55,530 bases of DNA from Phenylobacterium sp. (GTDB lineage Bacteria > Pseudomonadota > Alphaproteobacteria > Caulobacterales > Caulobacteraceae). The notes beneath the pieces are model-generated. The model was not told the DNA's origin. It did no database searches and saw nothing but the letters and a program-made list of their open reading frames with translations. A program made the translations under genes and the position numbers. Location: contig NZ_JAUSLG010000046.1 of the NCBI RefSeq assembly GCF_030646615.1, positions 1 to 55,530 of the forward strand, given 5' to 3'. The number at the start of each line of letters is the position of its first letter. Positions within the stretch are counted from its first letter, which is position 1. This document shows positions 34,665 to 42,253 of the stretch, piece by piece.

Positions 34665-34928
34665 GATGGAGGTCTCCTGAAATGGGAGGCCAGATGCATG
34701 CTATCGAAATAGGAGCCCCAGCCGTCCTCGGCGGGGCTTGGATCGGCGGCTAGGCGATGCGCACACAGCCGGCTCCGCGCCCCGCACGGGTGACGCAATT
34801 GGAGTTGGCTGAAGAATTGGCGAAGCGATGCATGCGCAGATGTTAGCCACGGCCGATTTGAAAATCTACCAGGGCCTTTGCGCCGAGATCACCTCGGATC
34901 CGCCAGGCTCGCATGAGGGGCCGTCGAC
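34665..34928. other. Gene-poor gap with lower GC
   Basis: 264 bases with no supported gene. A 23-codon plus-strand ORF (34682-34753, MGGQMHAIEIGAPAVLG...) has GGAGG upstream, but that site is half of a palindrome also serving the minus-strand GNAT gene, so I do not call it. Composition resembles the GNAT gene rather than the core genes. Confidence 0.4.
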
Positions 34929-35216
34929 CTAATCCGCCTCCCGCCCGAAGGCCTTGCGCAGTTCGTCCTTGGCCGCTTCCAGGGTCTGGCGCTGCTTGTC
35001 GGGCAGGTTGTCGCCGGCGCGGTTGATATAGAAGGTCAGCATGGACATGGCCGACTGAAAGGGCGTGCCCTTGCGGCGGTGGCTGTGCTCGGCCGAGCGC
35101 TTCAGCGAGGCGGCGATCTTGGCCGGATCGTCGAGGGTGAAGACGTCCTCTTCGAGGTCCAGGGCGTCGCTGTGTTCGGTCACGTCCTGGGACCATTTGT
35201 CGGTTTTGCGGGTCAT
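34929..35216 (-). CDS. DUF3175 domain-containing protein
   Basis: 95 aa, soluble and charged. KWSQDVTEHSDALDLEEDVF, DPAKIAASLKRSAEHSHRRK and AMSMLTFYINRAGDNL are the DUF3175 blocks across the whole length. The function is unknown. GAGGAGGAAG lies about 5 bases before the ATG, one of the strongest Shine-Dalgarno sequences in the window. It is divergent from the ArsR operon. Confidence 0.87.
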   Translation of the reverse strand: MTRKTDKWSQDVTEHSDALDLEEDVFTLDDPAKIAASLKRSAEHSHRRKGTPFQSAMSMLTFYINRAGDNLPDKQRQTLEAAKDELRKAFGREAD

Positions 35217-35287
35217 CTGACTTCCTCCTCATCGCGATGAACTCGCCTGCCCCCCGCGTGGTTTCGGCGCCTCGGTTAAGCAGCGAC

Positions 35288-35321
35288 TTGACTCTTTCGC
35301 CCTGCGGCTAAACACTTAAGT
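35288..35321 (+). promoter_or_regulatory. Promoter and operator of the arsR operon, nearly leaderless
   Basis: TTGACTC (35288-35294) and GCTAAAC (35307-35313) match the Caulobacter housekeeping form TTGACGS-N10-14-GCTANAWC with a 12-base spacer. Transcription would begin about 35320, within a few bases of the ATG at 35324. The palindrome ACTTAAGT (35314-35321) lies between the -10 and the start, a fit for ArsR autorepression. GACTC inside the -35 is a CcrM (GANTC) site. Confidence 0.6.
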
Positions 35322-35323
35322 CA

Positions 35324-35665
35324 ATGCTACAGTATCAGCCTCTCGACGTCGCCTTCCAGGCCCTGTCCGATCCGGGCCGCCGCGCCATGGTGGAGCGGTT
35401 GAGCCAGGGGCCGGCCTCGGTCAGCGAACTGGCCCGGCCCCTGCCCATGACGCTTTCGGCCGTGGTTCAGCACCTGCAGGTTCTGGAGGCGGCGGGACTG
35501 GTGAAGAGCCAGAAGGTGGGGCGCGTCCGCACCTGCAGCCTGGAGATCGGCGCCATCGCCCGGATCGAAGGCTGGATCGCCGAGCGCCGGCGGTTCTGGG
35601 ACCAGCAATACGACCAACTGGAGGCCTATCTGGCCGAGACCGCCCCGCAGGAGCCAGACCGATGA
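35324..35665 (+). CDS. ArsR-family transcriptional regulator
   Basis: 113 aa winged helix. ALSDPGRRAMVERLSQGPASVSELA and the recognition segment MTLSAVVQHLQVLEAAGLVKS are typical of the ArsR members paired with SRPBCC proteins. There are no metal-binding cysteines of the ELCVCDL type, so it is not an arsenic or metal sensor of the classic kind. No Shine-Dalgarno sequence is seen, in keeping with a nearly leaderless transcript. It overlaps the SRPBCC gene by 4 bases. Confidence 0.92.
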   Translation: MLQYQPLDVAFQALSDPGRRAMVERLSQGPASVSELARPLPMTLSAVVQHLQVLEAAGLVKSQKVGRVRTCSLEIGAIARIEGWIAERRRFWDQQYDQLEAYLAETAPQEPDR

Positions 35666-36138
35666 CGCTGATCAACGCCACCTTCACCATAGAGCGGATG
35701 CTGGCCGCCCCGCCGGGCCGGGTGTTCGCCGCCTATTCGAGCCTGGAGGCCAAGATGGCCTGGTTCAAGGCGCCGGCGGATATCGAGACCCTCGACCGCG
35801 ACTTCGACTTCCGCGTCGGCGGCAAGGAGCGGTTCCACGCCCGCTGGCCGGACGGCAAGGTCACCGACTTCCAGGCCGCCTATCACGACATCGTCGAGAA
35901 CGAACGGATCGTGCTGGTCTACGACATGTTCCAGAACGACGAGAAGTTGTCGGTTTCCCTCCAGACGCTGGAGTTCCGGGCCGTCGAGGGGGAGAAGACC
36001 CGGCTGATCCATACCGAACAGGGCTCCTATTTCACCGGCGGGGCCGAGGCGGTGAAGGGGCGCGAGCACGGCACGACCTGGCACGTCGACAACCTGGTCG
36101 CCCTGATCGAGGGGCGGCAGGCCCGGGCCTTCGCATGA
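35662..36138 (+). CDS. SRPBCC/AHSA1-family protein
   Basis: 158 aa START-like fold with a hydrophobic ligand cavity. RMLAAPPGRVFAAYSSLEAK, DFDFRVGGKERFHARWPDG and the closing GTTWHVDNLVALIE are the AHSA1-type blocks. The ligand is unknown. It overlaps arsR and the GST gene by 4 bases each; the three genes form a tight, translationally coupled operon. Confidence 0.9.
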   Translation: MTLINATFTIERMLAAPPGRVFAAYSSLEAKMAWFKAPADIETLDRDFDFRVGGKERFHARWPDGKVTDFQAAYHDIVENERIVLVYDMFQNDEKLSVSLQTLEFRAVEGEKTRLIHTEQGSYFTGGAEAVKGREHGTTWHVDNLVALIEGRQARAFA

Positions 36139-36788
36139 CCCTGGAATTCTTCGCCCACCCCTTCTCGTCCTACTGTCAGAAGGCGCTGATCGCCTTCTAT
36201 GAGAACGACGTCCCCTTCACCTATCGGATGCTGGAGGACCCCGGCGTCGGCGAGGCCTTCGCCGCGCTGTGGCCGTTGAAGCGCTTCCCGATCCTGCGCG
36301 CCGACGGCCGGGTGGTGCTGGAGGCCTCGGTCATCATCGAATATCTGCAGGTCCATCACCCGGGACCTGTGAAGCTGATCCCGGAAGATCCCGACCTGGC
36401 GCTGGAGGCCCGCATGCTGGACCGGGTCTTCGACAACTACGTCATGACGCCCCAGGGCAAGTTCGTCTACGACGCCCTGCGGCCCGCCGACCAGCGCGAT
36501 CCCCTGGGGGTGGACGAGGCCCGCCAGATGCTGGACACCAGCTATGCCTGGGTCGACCAGCGCATGCAGGACCGCACCTGGGCCGTGGGCGAAACCTTCA
36601 CCCTGGCCGATTGCGCCGCCGCCCCGTCGCTCTTCTATGCCGACTGGACCTATCAGATCCCGGAGGCCTGCGCTGCGCTCAGGGCCTATCGCGAGCGCCT
36701 GCTGCAGCGGCCATCCTTCGCCCGCGCGGTGAACGAGGCCCGCCCCTTCCGCCACTACTTCCCGCTGGGGGCGCCGGACCGGGACTAG
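36135..36788 (+). CDS. Glutathione S-transferase family protein
   Basis: 217 aa. A thioredoxin-like N-terminal domain (SSYCQKALIAFYENDVPF, then RFPILRADGRVVLEASVII with the cis-Pro) precedes an all-helical C-terminal domain with GETFTLADCAAAPSL. It probably conjugates glutathione to an electrophile, or detoxifies the ligand sensed through the operon. It is the third gene of the ArsR-SRPBCC-GST unit. Confidence 0.92.
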   Translation: MTLEFFAHPFSSYCQKALIAFYENDVPFTYRMLEDPGVGEAFAALWPLKRFPILRADGRVVLEASVIIEYLQVHHPGPVKLIPEDPDLALEARMLDRVFDNYVMTPQGKFVYDALRPADQRDPLGVDEARQMLDTSYAWVDQRMQDRTWAVGETFTLADCAAAPSLFYADWTYQIPEACAALRAYRERLLQRPSFARAVNEARPFRHYFPLGAPDRD

Positions 36789-36849
36789 GATCGCCGGCTG
36801 GCGCCGATCTTGCTTAACGCCAGGCGAGATCGAGCAAGGGAGCCGACCC

Positions 36850-37209
36850 ATGGTCGCCAGCATCGGCGCGTCCAACCCCTTCGCAGCCATGGCGGCCGCG
36901 GCGGCCAACAAGCCAGCCTCAAAAGAGGTCACGCTGGAGACGAAGTCCGCGAGCCCGCGAGATGAAATCCAGCAGGCCGGCGGTTTCTATGAGTGGCAGA
37001 AGAAGGTGAAGCGCGAGAAGCTGGAGGCGATGGTCCGCGAGCAGGTGGAGGCTCAGTTCGCCGCCCAGGGCGGGGACGACCCCCAGGCGCTGAAATCCGC
37101 CATCGCCGAGGAGATCGCCAAACGCCTGCGCGAGGCCATCGAGCAGGAAGCCAAGGCCGACGCCCAGTCCGGCGAGGCCAAGGGCGCCATCATCGACATC
37201 GCGGTCTAG
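36850..37209 (+). CDS. Hypothetical coiled-coil protein
   Basis: 119 aa. An Ala-rich N-terminus precedes a long charged helix (KREKLEAMVREQVEAQFAAQ, then LKSAIAEEIAKRLREAIEQE). It has no signal peptide or helix for the membrane. AAGGGAG lies about 9 bases before the ATG. I do not recognise the family. It lies 61 bases after the GST gene on the same strand but may have its own promoter. Confidence 0.72.
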   Translation: MVASIGASNPFAAMAAAAANKPASKEVTLETKSASPRDEIQQAGGFYEWQKKVKREKLEAMVREQVEAQFAAQGGDDPQALKSAIAEEIAKRLREAIEQEAKADAQSGEAKGAIIDIAV

Positions 37210-37257
37210 GCGGGAACGGGGTTCGGCTGACCTTGAGGCGCGGCAGCGTTCCTCCAT

Positions 37258-37280
37258 CCGTCATGGTCGGACTTGATCGA
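37258..37280. repeat. Decayed half-copy of the double-palindrome element
   Basis: CCGTCATGGTCGG then ACTTGA matches the outer end, arm and loop of the module at 51516-51543 (read on the opposite strand) with one change. The second arm is degenerate and no partner module follows. It lies between convergent genes. Confidence 0.5.
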
Positions 37281-37312
37281 GGGTGACCGCCTAGGTCGAG
37301 GCACAGCTTCGA

Positions 37313-37909
37313 TCAGCCCTCGCGCCTGGCCCGCCAGGCTTCGCGCGTCAGCTCCCAATAGAGGCTCCGCCGGACCGTGCCGTCGGGGCGGACGGTCTCC
37401 CGCTCACCCATGCGGACGAAGCCGGCCCCGTCGATGGCGGCGATGGAGCGGACATTGTCCAGCGCCGCGGTCAGGCCGATCAGGCGCACGCCCAGGGTCT
37501 CGAACATGAAGGCTGCGGCGTTGGACACCCCGCCTCGCCCGCGGCCGGCGTTCTGGCGATCGGCCCGGGCGGCGCCGGCGATCTCGGCCGAGGACCGGTC
37601 GGGCCAGACGCTGATCTGCGAATAGCCCGCCACCTCGCCGGCTTCGTCCAGGGTGACCGACAGGAGGCGTTCGCCCCGGTCATGGGCCGCCCGGCTCTCC
37701 TGCACCCAGGCGGCGATGGACTCCCGGGTGAAGGGGCGCGGCAGGTCGTAGATCGGGTCCGACACCCGGGGATCTGACAGCAGGGCCAGCAGGCCGTCCA
37801 CATGCGCAGGGCCCGCCAGCACCCGGTCGGTCGCCCCGCGCACCGCCGCCCGGATGGCGGCCGCCTCTTCCGGGCTCGCCTGCAGCACGGTGACCGGCGG
37901 GGCGCTCAT
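37313..37909 (-). CDS. GNAT-family N-acetyltransferase
   Basis: 198 aa. The mid-region WPDRSSAEIAGAARADRQNAG and GVSNAAAFMFETLGVRLIG, then ALDNVRSIAAIDGAGFVRMGE, follow the RimJ/RimL-type GNAT order. The substrate is unknown. It is separated by 13 bases from the downstream SDR-SDR-ECH gene run on the same strand; a functional link is not evident. Confidence 0.82.
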   Translation of the reverse strand: MSAPPVTVLQASPEEAAAIRAAVRGATDRVLAGPAHVDGLLALLSDPRVSDPIYDLPRPFTRESIAAWVQESRAAHDRGERLLSVTLDEAGEVAGYSQISVWPDRSSAEIAGAARADRQNAGRGRGGVSNAAAFMFETLGVRLIGLTAALDNVRSIAAIDGAGFVRMGERETVRPDGTVRRSLYWELTREAWRARREG

Positions 37910-37922
37910 GAGCTTCCGACCC

Positions 37923-38780
37923 TCAGCCGATCTTGACGCCTGGCGGCGGGACCGAATCTTCCGGCACGAAGAAGTCCGGCATCAGGGGCGCGGTGGGATC
38001 GACCCGGTACTTGTCGAAGTCCCGCTCGCCCTCGCCATAGAGGAAGGTGTCGTCGATCAGGAAGTTGCCGGTGAAGTCGCGGGACCGCTTGTTGAAGATG
38101 GCGTAGGCCGCATCGGCCATGATGTCGGTGGTCCGGCAGCTCTTCATGCCCTCTTCGCCGGCCAGGGCGAACTGGATGGCGGCGGTGGCGATGCCGGTGC
38201 GGGGCCACAGGGCGTTGAAGGCGATCCCGTCCTCGCGGAACTCCTCGGCCATGCCCAGGACGCACATGCTCATGCCGAACTTGGCCATGGTGTAGGCCAC
38301 ATGGCCCTTGAACCAGCGGGGATTCATGTCCAGCGGCGGCGACAGCATCAGGACGTGGGGATTGGCGCTGCGCTTCAGGTGCGGGATGCAGGCCTTCGAC
38401 GTCAGATAGGTCCCCCGGGCGTTGACCTGGTTCATCAGGTCATAGCGCTTCATGTCGGTGGCAAGCGTGCCAGTCAGCTGGATGGCCGAGGCGTTGTTCA
38501 CGCAGATGTCGATGCCGCCGAACCTGGCGACCGCCTGCTCGACGGCGTCCATCACATTGGCCTCGTCGCGGACATCGACGATCAGCGGCAGGGCCTTGCC
38601 GCCGGCCTTCTCGATCTCTTCGGCGGCCGAATAGATGGTGCCGGGCAGGTGCTTGTGCGCCTCGGCCGTCTTGGCGGCGATGGCCACATTGGCGCCGTCC
38701 CGGGCCGCCCGCAGGGCGATGGCCAGGCCGATGCCGCGGCTGGCGCCGGTGACGAACAGGGTCTTGCCTTGCAGGCTCAT
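37923..38780 (-). CDS. SDR oxidoreductase, HSDL2-like
   Basis: 285 aa from ATG 38780 (MSLQGKTLFVTGASRGIG). NNAS, a serine in MLSPPLDMNP and the catalytic YTMAK are present. KACIPHLKRSANPHVLMLSP and NPRWFKGHVAYTMAKFGMS resemble the HSDL2 hydroxysteroid-dehydrogenase-like group. The open frame continues upstream into the next gene, but the 4-base ATGA overlap marks the start. The substrate may be an acyl-CoA or steroid derivative (inference). Confidence 0.9.
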   Translation of the reverse strand: MSLQGKTLFVTGASRGIGLAIALRAARDGANVAIAAKTAEAHKHLPGTIYSAAEEIEKAGGKALPLIVDVRDEANVMDAVEQAVARFGGIDICVNNASAIQLTGTLATDMKRYDLMNQVNARGTYLTSKACIPHLKRSANPHVLMLSPPLDMNPRWFKGHVAYTMAKFGMSMCVLGMAEEFREDGIAFNALWPRTGIATAAIQFALAGEEGMKSCRTTDIMADAAYAIFNKRSRDFTGNFLIDDTFLYGEGERDFDKYRVDPTAPLMPDFFVPEDSVPPPGVKIG

Positions 38781-39739
38781 AGGGTCGCTCCCACGGTTTC
38801 TTCCGACAGGATCCACAGCCGTTCGGCCGCTTCCGGATCCAGGGCGTGGTCCATCACGCCGTGATTGGGCTTGTCTTTCGTCCAGGGCATGGCCACCGAG
38901 CAGTCCTCCAGATAGAGGCCGCCCTCCCCTTCCAGCTCCTCGGCCACGGCGGCCCAGACGCTGGTGGAGGCGCCCTGTTCGGGCGTCTTGAAGCCCTCGA
39001 CGGGCTTGCCGTCCTCGTCCAGCCAGCCCATGGCCGCCATCTCCTCGTGGGAGAGGTGGCGCTGCAGCGGCGTCATGATGCCGCCGGGCATGACGGCGTT
39101 GGCGTTGATCCCATGCTCGGCGAAGCGCTCGTCGAAGGCCACGGCGAACAGGGCGTTGGCGGTCTTGGACTGCCCATAGGCCTCCCACTTGTCGTAGGGC
39201 CGGTTGCGGTAGTGGATGTCGTCGAAATGGATCGGGCTACGCCGGTGGCCGATAGACGACAGGCTGACCACCCGGGCCGCCCGGTCCTCGTCGGCGGCGT
39301 TCATCAGCGCCCGGGCCAGGCCGATGCTCAGCAGGAAGTGGCCGAAGTGGTTGACCCCGATCTGCATCTCCAGCTCGTCGGAAGTGTAGTCCAGGGGACA
39401 GGCCATGACCCCGGCGTTGTTGATCAGCACGTCCAGGGGCTCATCCCCCCAGGCGTCGACGAAGGAGCTGACCGAGGACAGGCTGGTCAGGTCCAGGGTC
39501 CCGGCCACCACCTTGTCGGCGCCGATGCTCTCATTGATCTGGACGGCGGCCCGTTCGCCGGCGGAGCGGTCGCGGACGGCCAGCATGACGTCGGCCCCGG
39601 CGCCGGCCAGGGCGCGGGCGGTCTCCAGGCCGATGCCGCTGGCGCCGCCGGTGACAATGATGTTGCGGCCGTTGAGGTCATGCTCGCCGGCCACGATGCG
39701 GGCGGGGGTGAAGGCGCCGAACCTCGAGCCGAAACTCAC
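38777..39739 (-). CDS. SDR oxidoreductase, retinol-dehydrogenase-like
   Basis: 320 aa. TGGASGIGLETARALAGAGA, LINNAGVMACP, the serine in SLSSIGHRR and the YGQSK catalytic pair are present, and the N-terminal 20 residues extend before the fold. It belongs to the long RDH/WWOX-like SDR branch. It overlaps the enoyl-CoA hydratase gene and the following SDR gene by 4 bases each, so the three are coupled. Confidence 0.9.
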   Translation of the reverse strand: MSFGSRFGAFTPARIVAGEHDLNGRNIIVTGGASGIGLETARALAGAGADVMLAVRDRSAGERAAVQINESIGADKVVAGTLDLTSLSSVSSFVDAWGDEPLDVLINNAGVMACPLDYTSDELEMQIGVNHFGHFLLSIGLARALMNAADEDRAARVVSLSSIGHRRSPIHFDDIHYRNRPYDKWEAYGQSKTANALFAVAFDERFAEHGINANAVMPGGIMTPLQRHLSHEEMAAMGWLDEDGKPVEGFKTPEQGASTSVWAAVAEELEGEGGLYLEDCSVAMPWTKDKPNHGVMDHALDPEAAERLWILSEETVGATL

Positions 39740-40518
39740 TGGCCGCCGACCTTGGCGAAGTCCGGCGCGCGCTTTTCGGCGAAGGCGGCGAAGGCCTCCT
39801 TGGCTTCCGGCGACTTGAGCTGGTCTGAGAAGTGACGGCCCTCCCGGTCCATGCGTTCGGCCAGGCTGACGGGATCGCGCATCAGCGCCTTGGTGATGGT
39901 GACGGCGGCGGGCGGCCGGGCGGCCACGGCGAGCGCCGCGGCGCGGGCCCGGGCGCGCAGCTCGTCCCGGGGCAGGACCTCATTGGCGATGCCCCAGGCC
40001 AGCGCCTTCTGGGCGTCCACCGCCTCGCCGAGCACGAACATGGAAAAGGCCCGGGCATGGCCGATCCGCGAGGGCAGGGTCAGACTGGAGGCGGCCTCCG
40101 GCACCAGGGCCAGGTTCACGAACGGCGTGGTCAGCACCGAGTCCTCGGCCAGGTAAACCAGGTCGCAATGCAGCAGCATGGTGACGCCGACGCCGACGGC
40201 GCGGCCGTTGACGGCGGCCACCAGGGGCGTCTTGGCCCGGGCGAGCGCCGCCAGCAGCGGGTTCCCCCCGCGGCGGGCCTCATTGGCCGGCGCCTCGCCC
40301 GCATTGACGGCGGCGAAGTCCGAGAGGTCGTTGCCGGCGGTGAACATGTCGCCCTCGGCCTGGAACAGGATGCAGCGGACATCCTTGTCGAACTCGGCCG
40401 CGTCGATGGCGTCCCCCAGGGCCTGGTACATGTCCCGGGTCAGGGCGTTCTTCTTTTCCGGACGATTGAGGGTCAGGGTCAGGACCCCATCGGACGTCTC
40501 GGCGATGACATGGCTCAT
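39736..40518 (-). CDS. Enoyl-CoA hydratase/isomerase family protein
   Basis: 260 aa crotonase fold from ATG 40518 with AGAGGA about 7 bases upstream. TLNRPEKKNALTRDMY, the oxyanion loop FTAGNDLSDF and AVNGRAVGVGVTMLLHCDLV are typical; FTAGNDL favours the delta3-delta2 isomerase-like branch. It heads the ECH-SDR-SDR operon. The upstream leader has TTACGAAGTAA, a short dyad that could bind a TetR-type regulator. Confidence 0.92.
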   Translation of the reverse strand: MSHVIAETSDGVLTLTLNRPEKKNALTRDMYQALGDAIDAAEFDKDVRCILFQAEGDMFTAGNDLSDFAAVNAGEAPANEARRGGNPLLAALARAKTPLVAAVNGRAVGVGVTMLLHCDLVYLAEDSVLTTPFVNLALVPEAASSLTLPSRIGHARAFSMFVLGEAVDAQKALAWGIANEVLPRDELRARARAAALAVAARPPAAVTITKALMRDPVSLAERMDREGRHFSDQLKSPEAKEAFAAFAEKRAPDFAKVGGQ

Positions 40519-40849
40519 GTCGGGTCCTCTCAATTGATCTTACTTCGTAAATTCTAGGCCGTGACGCCGGACCCGTCGATGTCGTTCTGAACGGCGCCAT
40601 GCGCGCCGCCGCATCTCCGCAGGACAATGGCGCAATCGGACCCGTGTCAGCCCCCGTTCATGTGCGGCCGGCAAGGATCAGGAACACAGATGAGAGGCGA
40701 GATTCCATACTTCGCCCGAAGCTTGACCACGTCTTGATCGAAGATCTCGGTGTTCTTCCAGTTCCGCGGTCGAAGACTCGACCTTGACCCCAATGGTTCG
40801 CGGAGGCTTATCTCCGCGCAGAGGAACCACCCCAGGAGATGAAGTAATC
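40519..40849. other. 331-base divergent intergenic region
   Basis: It lies between the enoyl-CoA hydratase and the Cys-rich secreted protein. It holds a short TTAC/GTAA dyad near 40540 on the ECH side, two GANTC sites (GATTC 40701-40705, GACTC 40775-40779) and the promoter/dyad at 40784-40818. I see no gene; short frames in it lack a start context. Confidence 0.6.
40784..40818 (+). promoter_or_regulatory. Promoter with -10 box inside a perfect dyad
   Basis: TTGACCC (40784-40790) and GCTTATC (40806-40812) form a Caulobacter-type promoter with a 15-base spacer. The arms CGCGGAG (40799-40805) and CTCCGCG (40812-40818) flank GCTTAT, so the -10 box is the centre of a 20-bp palindrome. A bound repressor would cover the -10. 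Confidence 0.5.
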
Positions 40850-42181
40850 ATGAGGCGTATGACAATTGGGCTCGCCGCAGCCCTGGCCGTGGTCGCCCTG
40901 GCGCCGGCCGCGGTGATGTCGCAGTCCCGCGACTCCGGCGTCACCGAGCAGTCGCGGACCCAGGGCATGGCCGAGGCCCCCGCCCTGGCCCAGGCCGCCG
41001 GCCTGAACTGCCAGATCGTCGACGCCCGCCTGGTGGGCAAGAACGAAGATCGCCGGGCCAAGACCTCGACCTCCTATTACGAAGTCGATTGCCAGGAAGG
41101 CATGGGCTTTGTGATGGAGGCCGTGTCCGGCGGCGCCACCAACCTGTTCACCTGCCTCGAGGCCGGCGCGCCCACTGCGGACGGCAAGCCCTCGGCCCTG
41201 GCCTGCCAGCTGCCCGGCAACCAGAACCCCGGCGCCGAGCTGGCCAAGCTGGCCGCCAAGGACGGCGTCGCCTGCACCGTGGCCAACAGCCGCGCCATCG
41301 GCCGCAGCGCCACCAACACCTTCTTCGAGATCGCCTGCGACGACGGCGTCACCGGCTACATCCTGAACACCGGCTATCCGGCCACCGCCGACACCACCGT
41401 CGATGCGACCAACTGCCTGATCTACGACCAGGCCTCGACCAATATCAGCTGCGAGCTCGGCGACGCCGCCGCCCGCCTGCAGGTGGTCGATCAGATGGCC
41501 GCCGCCGACGCCAAGAGCTGCGCCGTCACCAACCGCCGCTTCGTCGGCGCCACCACCGACGGCTCCAACTATTTCGAAGCCGCCTGTGAAGACGGCAAGG
41601 GCTACATCTACAAGGTCGCCACCACCGGCCAGCTGTCGGAGTCCTGGGACTGCGCCCGCGCTCTGGGCATCCTGGGCGGCTGCACCCTGACCGACGCCCG
41701 TGAGGCGGCCACCGAGCAGGCGGCCCTCTATACCCGTCTGGCCAAGGGTGCCGGCTTCGACTGCGATGTCGAGCGCTATGCGGCCTTCCCCGCTGCGGCC
41801 GGCAAGGACGTGGTGGAACTGGTCTGCAAGGACGGCAAGCCCGGCGGCGTCGGCGTGTTCGAAACCGGCAAGAGCGCCGTCTACAACTGCGCCTATGCGC
41901 CTATCGCGGGCTATCGCTGCGGCCTGAACGACGACTCCGCGGCCTATCCCGCCCTGACCGCCGACCTGAAAAAGCATGGCCGCGACAGCTGCGAAGTGTC
42001 GGGCCAGCGCCTGGTGGGTAAGACCGCCGACGGCTCGGCCTATATCGAAGTCGCCTGCGCCGACGGCCTGGCGGGCTACATGATCGAGTACAAGCAGAAC
42101 CCGATCGTGTCGTCCGACGCCCTGGGCTGCGCCTTCGCCAAGGGGATCGCCGGCGGGTGCAAGCTGCCCGGCAACACCTGA
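40850..42181 (+). CDS. Secreted protein with five cysteine-rich repeats
   Basis: 443 aa from ATG 40850 (AGGAGA about 10 bases upstream). A signal peptide (residues 1-24) ends near AVMSQ. The rest is five repeats of about 75-80 residues, each with four cysteines: C-V-x-RxVG, then a YFEVAC-type strand with DG-x-GY, then two more cysteines about 25 and 33-40 residues later. Repeat starts are LNCQIVDARLVG, VACTVANSRAIG, KSCAVTNRRFVG, FDCDVERYAAF (degenerate) and DSCEVSGQRLVG. A disulfide-bonded periplasmic or outer-surface role is inferred. I do not recognise the family. Confidence 0.78.
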   Translation: MRRMTIGLAAALAVVALAPAAVMSQSRDSGVTEQSRTQGMAEAPALAQAAGLNCQIVDARLVGKNEDRRAKTSTSYYEVDCQEGMGFVMEAVSGGATNLFTCLEAGAPTADGKPSALACQLPGNQNPGAELAKLAAKDGVACTVANSRAIGRSATNTFFEIACDDGVTGYILNTGYPATADTTVDATNCLIYDQASTNISCELGDAAARLQVVDQMAAADAKSCAVTNRRFVGATTDGSNYFEAACEDGKGYIYKVATTGQLSESWDCARALGILGGCTLTDAREAATEQAALYTRLAKGAGFDCDVERYAAFPAAAGKDVVELVCKDGKPGGVGVFETGKSAVYNCAYAPIAGYRCGLNDDSAAYPALTADLKKHGRDSCEVSGQRLVGKTADGSAYIEVACADGLAGYMIEYKQNPIVSSDALGCAFAKGIAGGCKLPGNT

Positions 42182-42203
42182 TCGATCAGATCGATCGGAT
42201 CGA
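42180..42203. repeat. GATCGATC short tandem repeat after the stop codon
   Basis: TGATCGATCAGATCGATCGG spans the stop codon and the following bases: two copies of GATCGATC plus a GATCG. It lies between the coding end and the terminator and probably has no coding role. Confidence 0.4.
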
Positions 42204-42208
42204 CATCG

Positions 42209-42236
42209 AGGCCCGCGGGAAACCGCGGGCCTTTTT
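42209..42236 (+). terminator. Intrinsic terminator with GAAA tetraloop
   Basis: AGGCCCGCGG (42209-42218) pairs with CCGCGGGCCT (42223-42232) around GAAA, followed by TTTTT. It ends the Cys-rich repeat gene. Confidence 0.9.
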
Positions 42237-42253
42237 GTTGGCCAGATGAGACC

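Noticed and set aside
34682..34753. 23-codon ORF with a GGAGG site upstream
   Set aside because: The GGAGG belongs to a palindrome that serves the minus-strand GNAT gene; the ORF is too short to judge without conservation.
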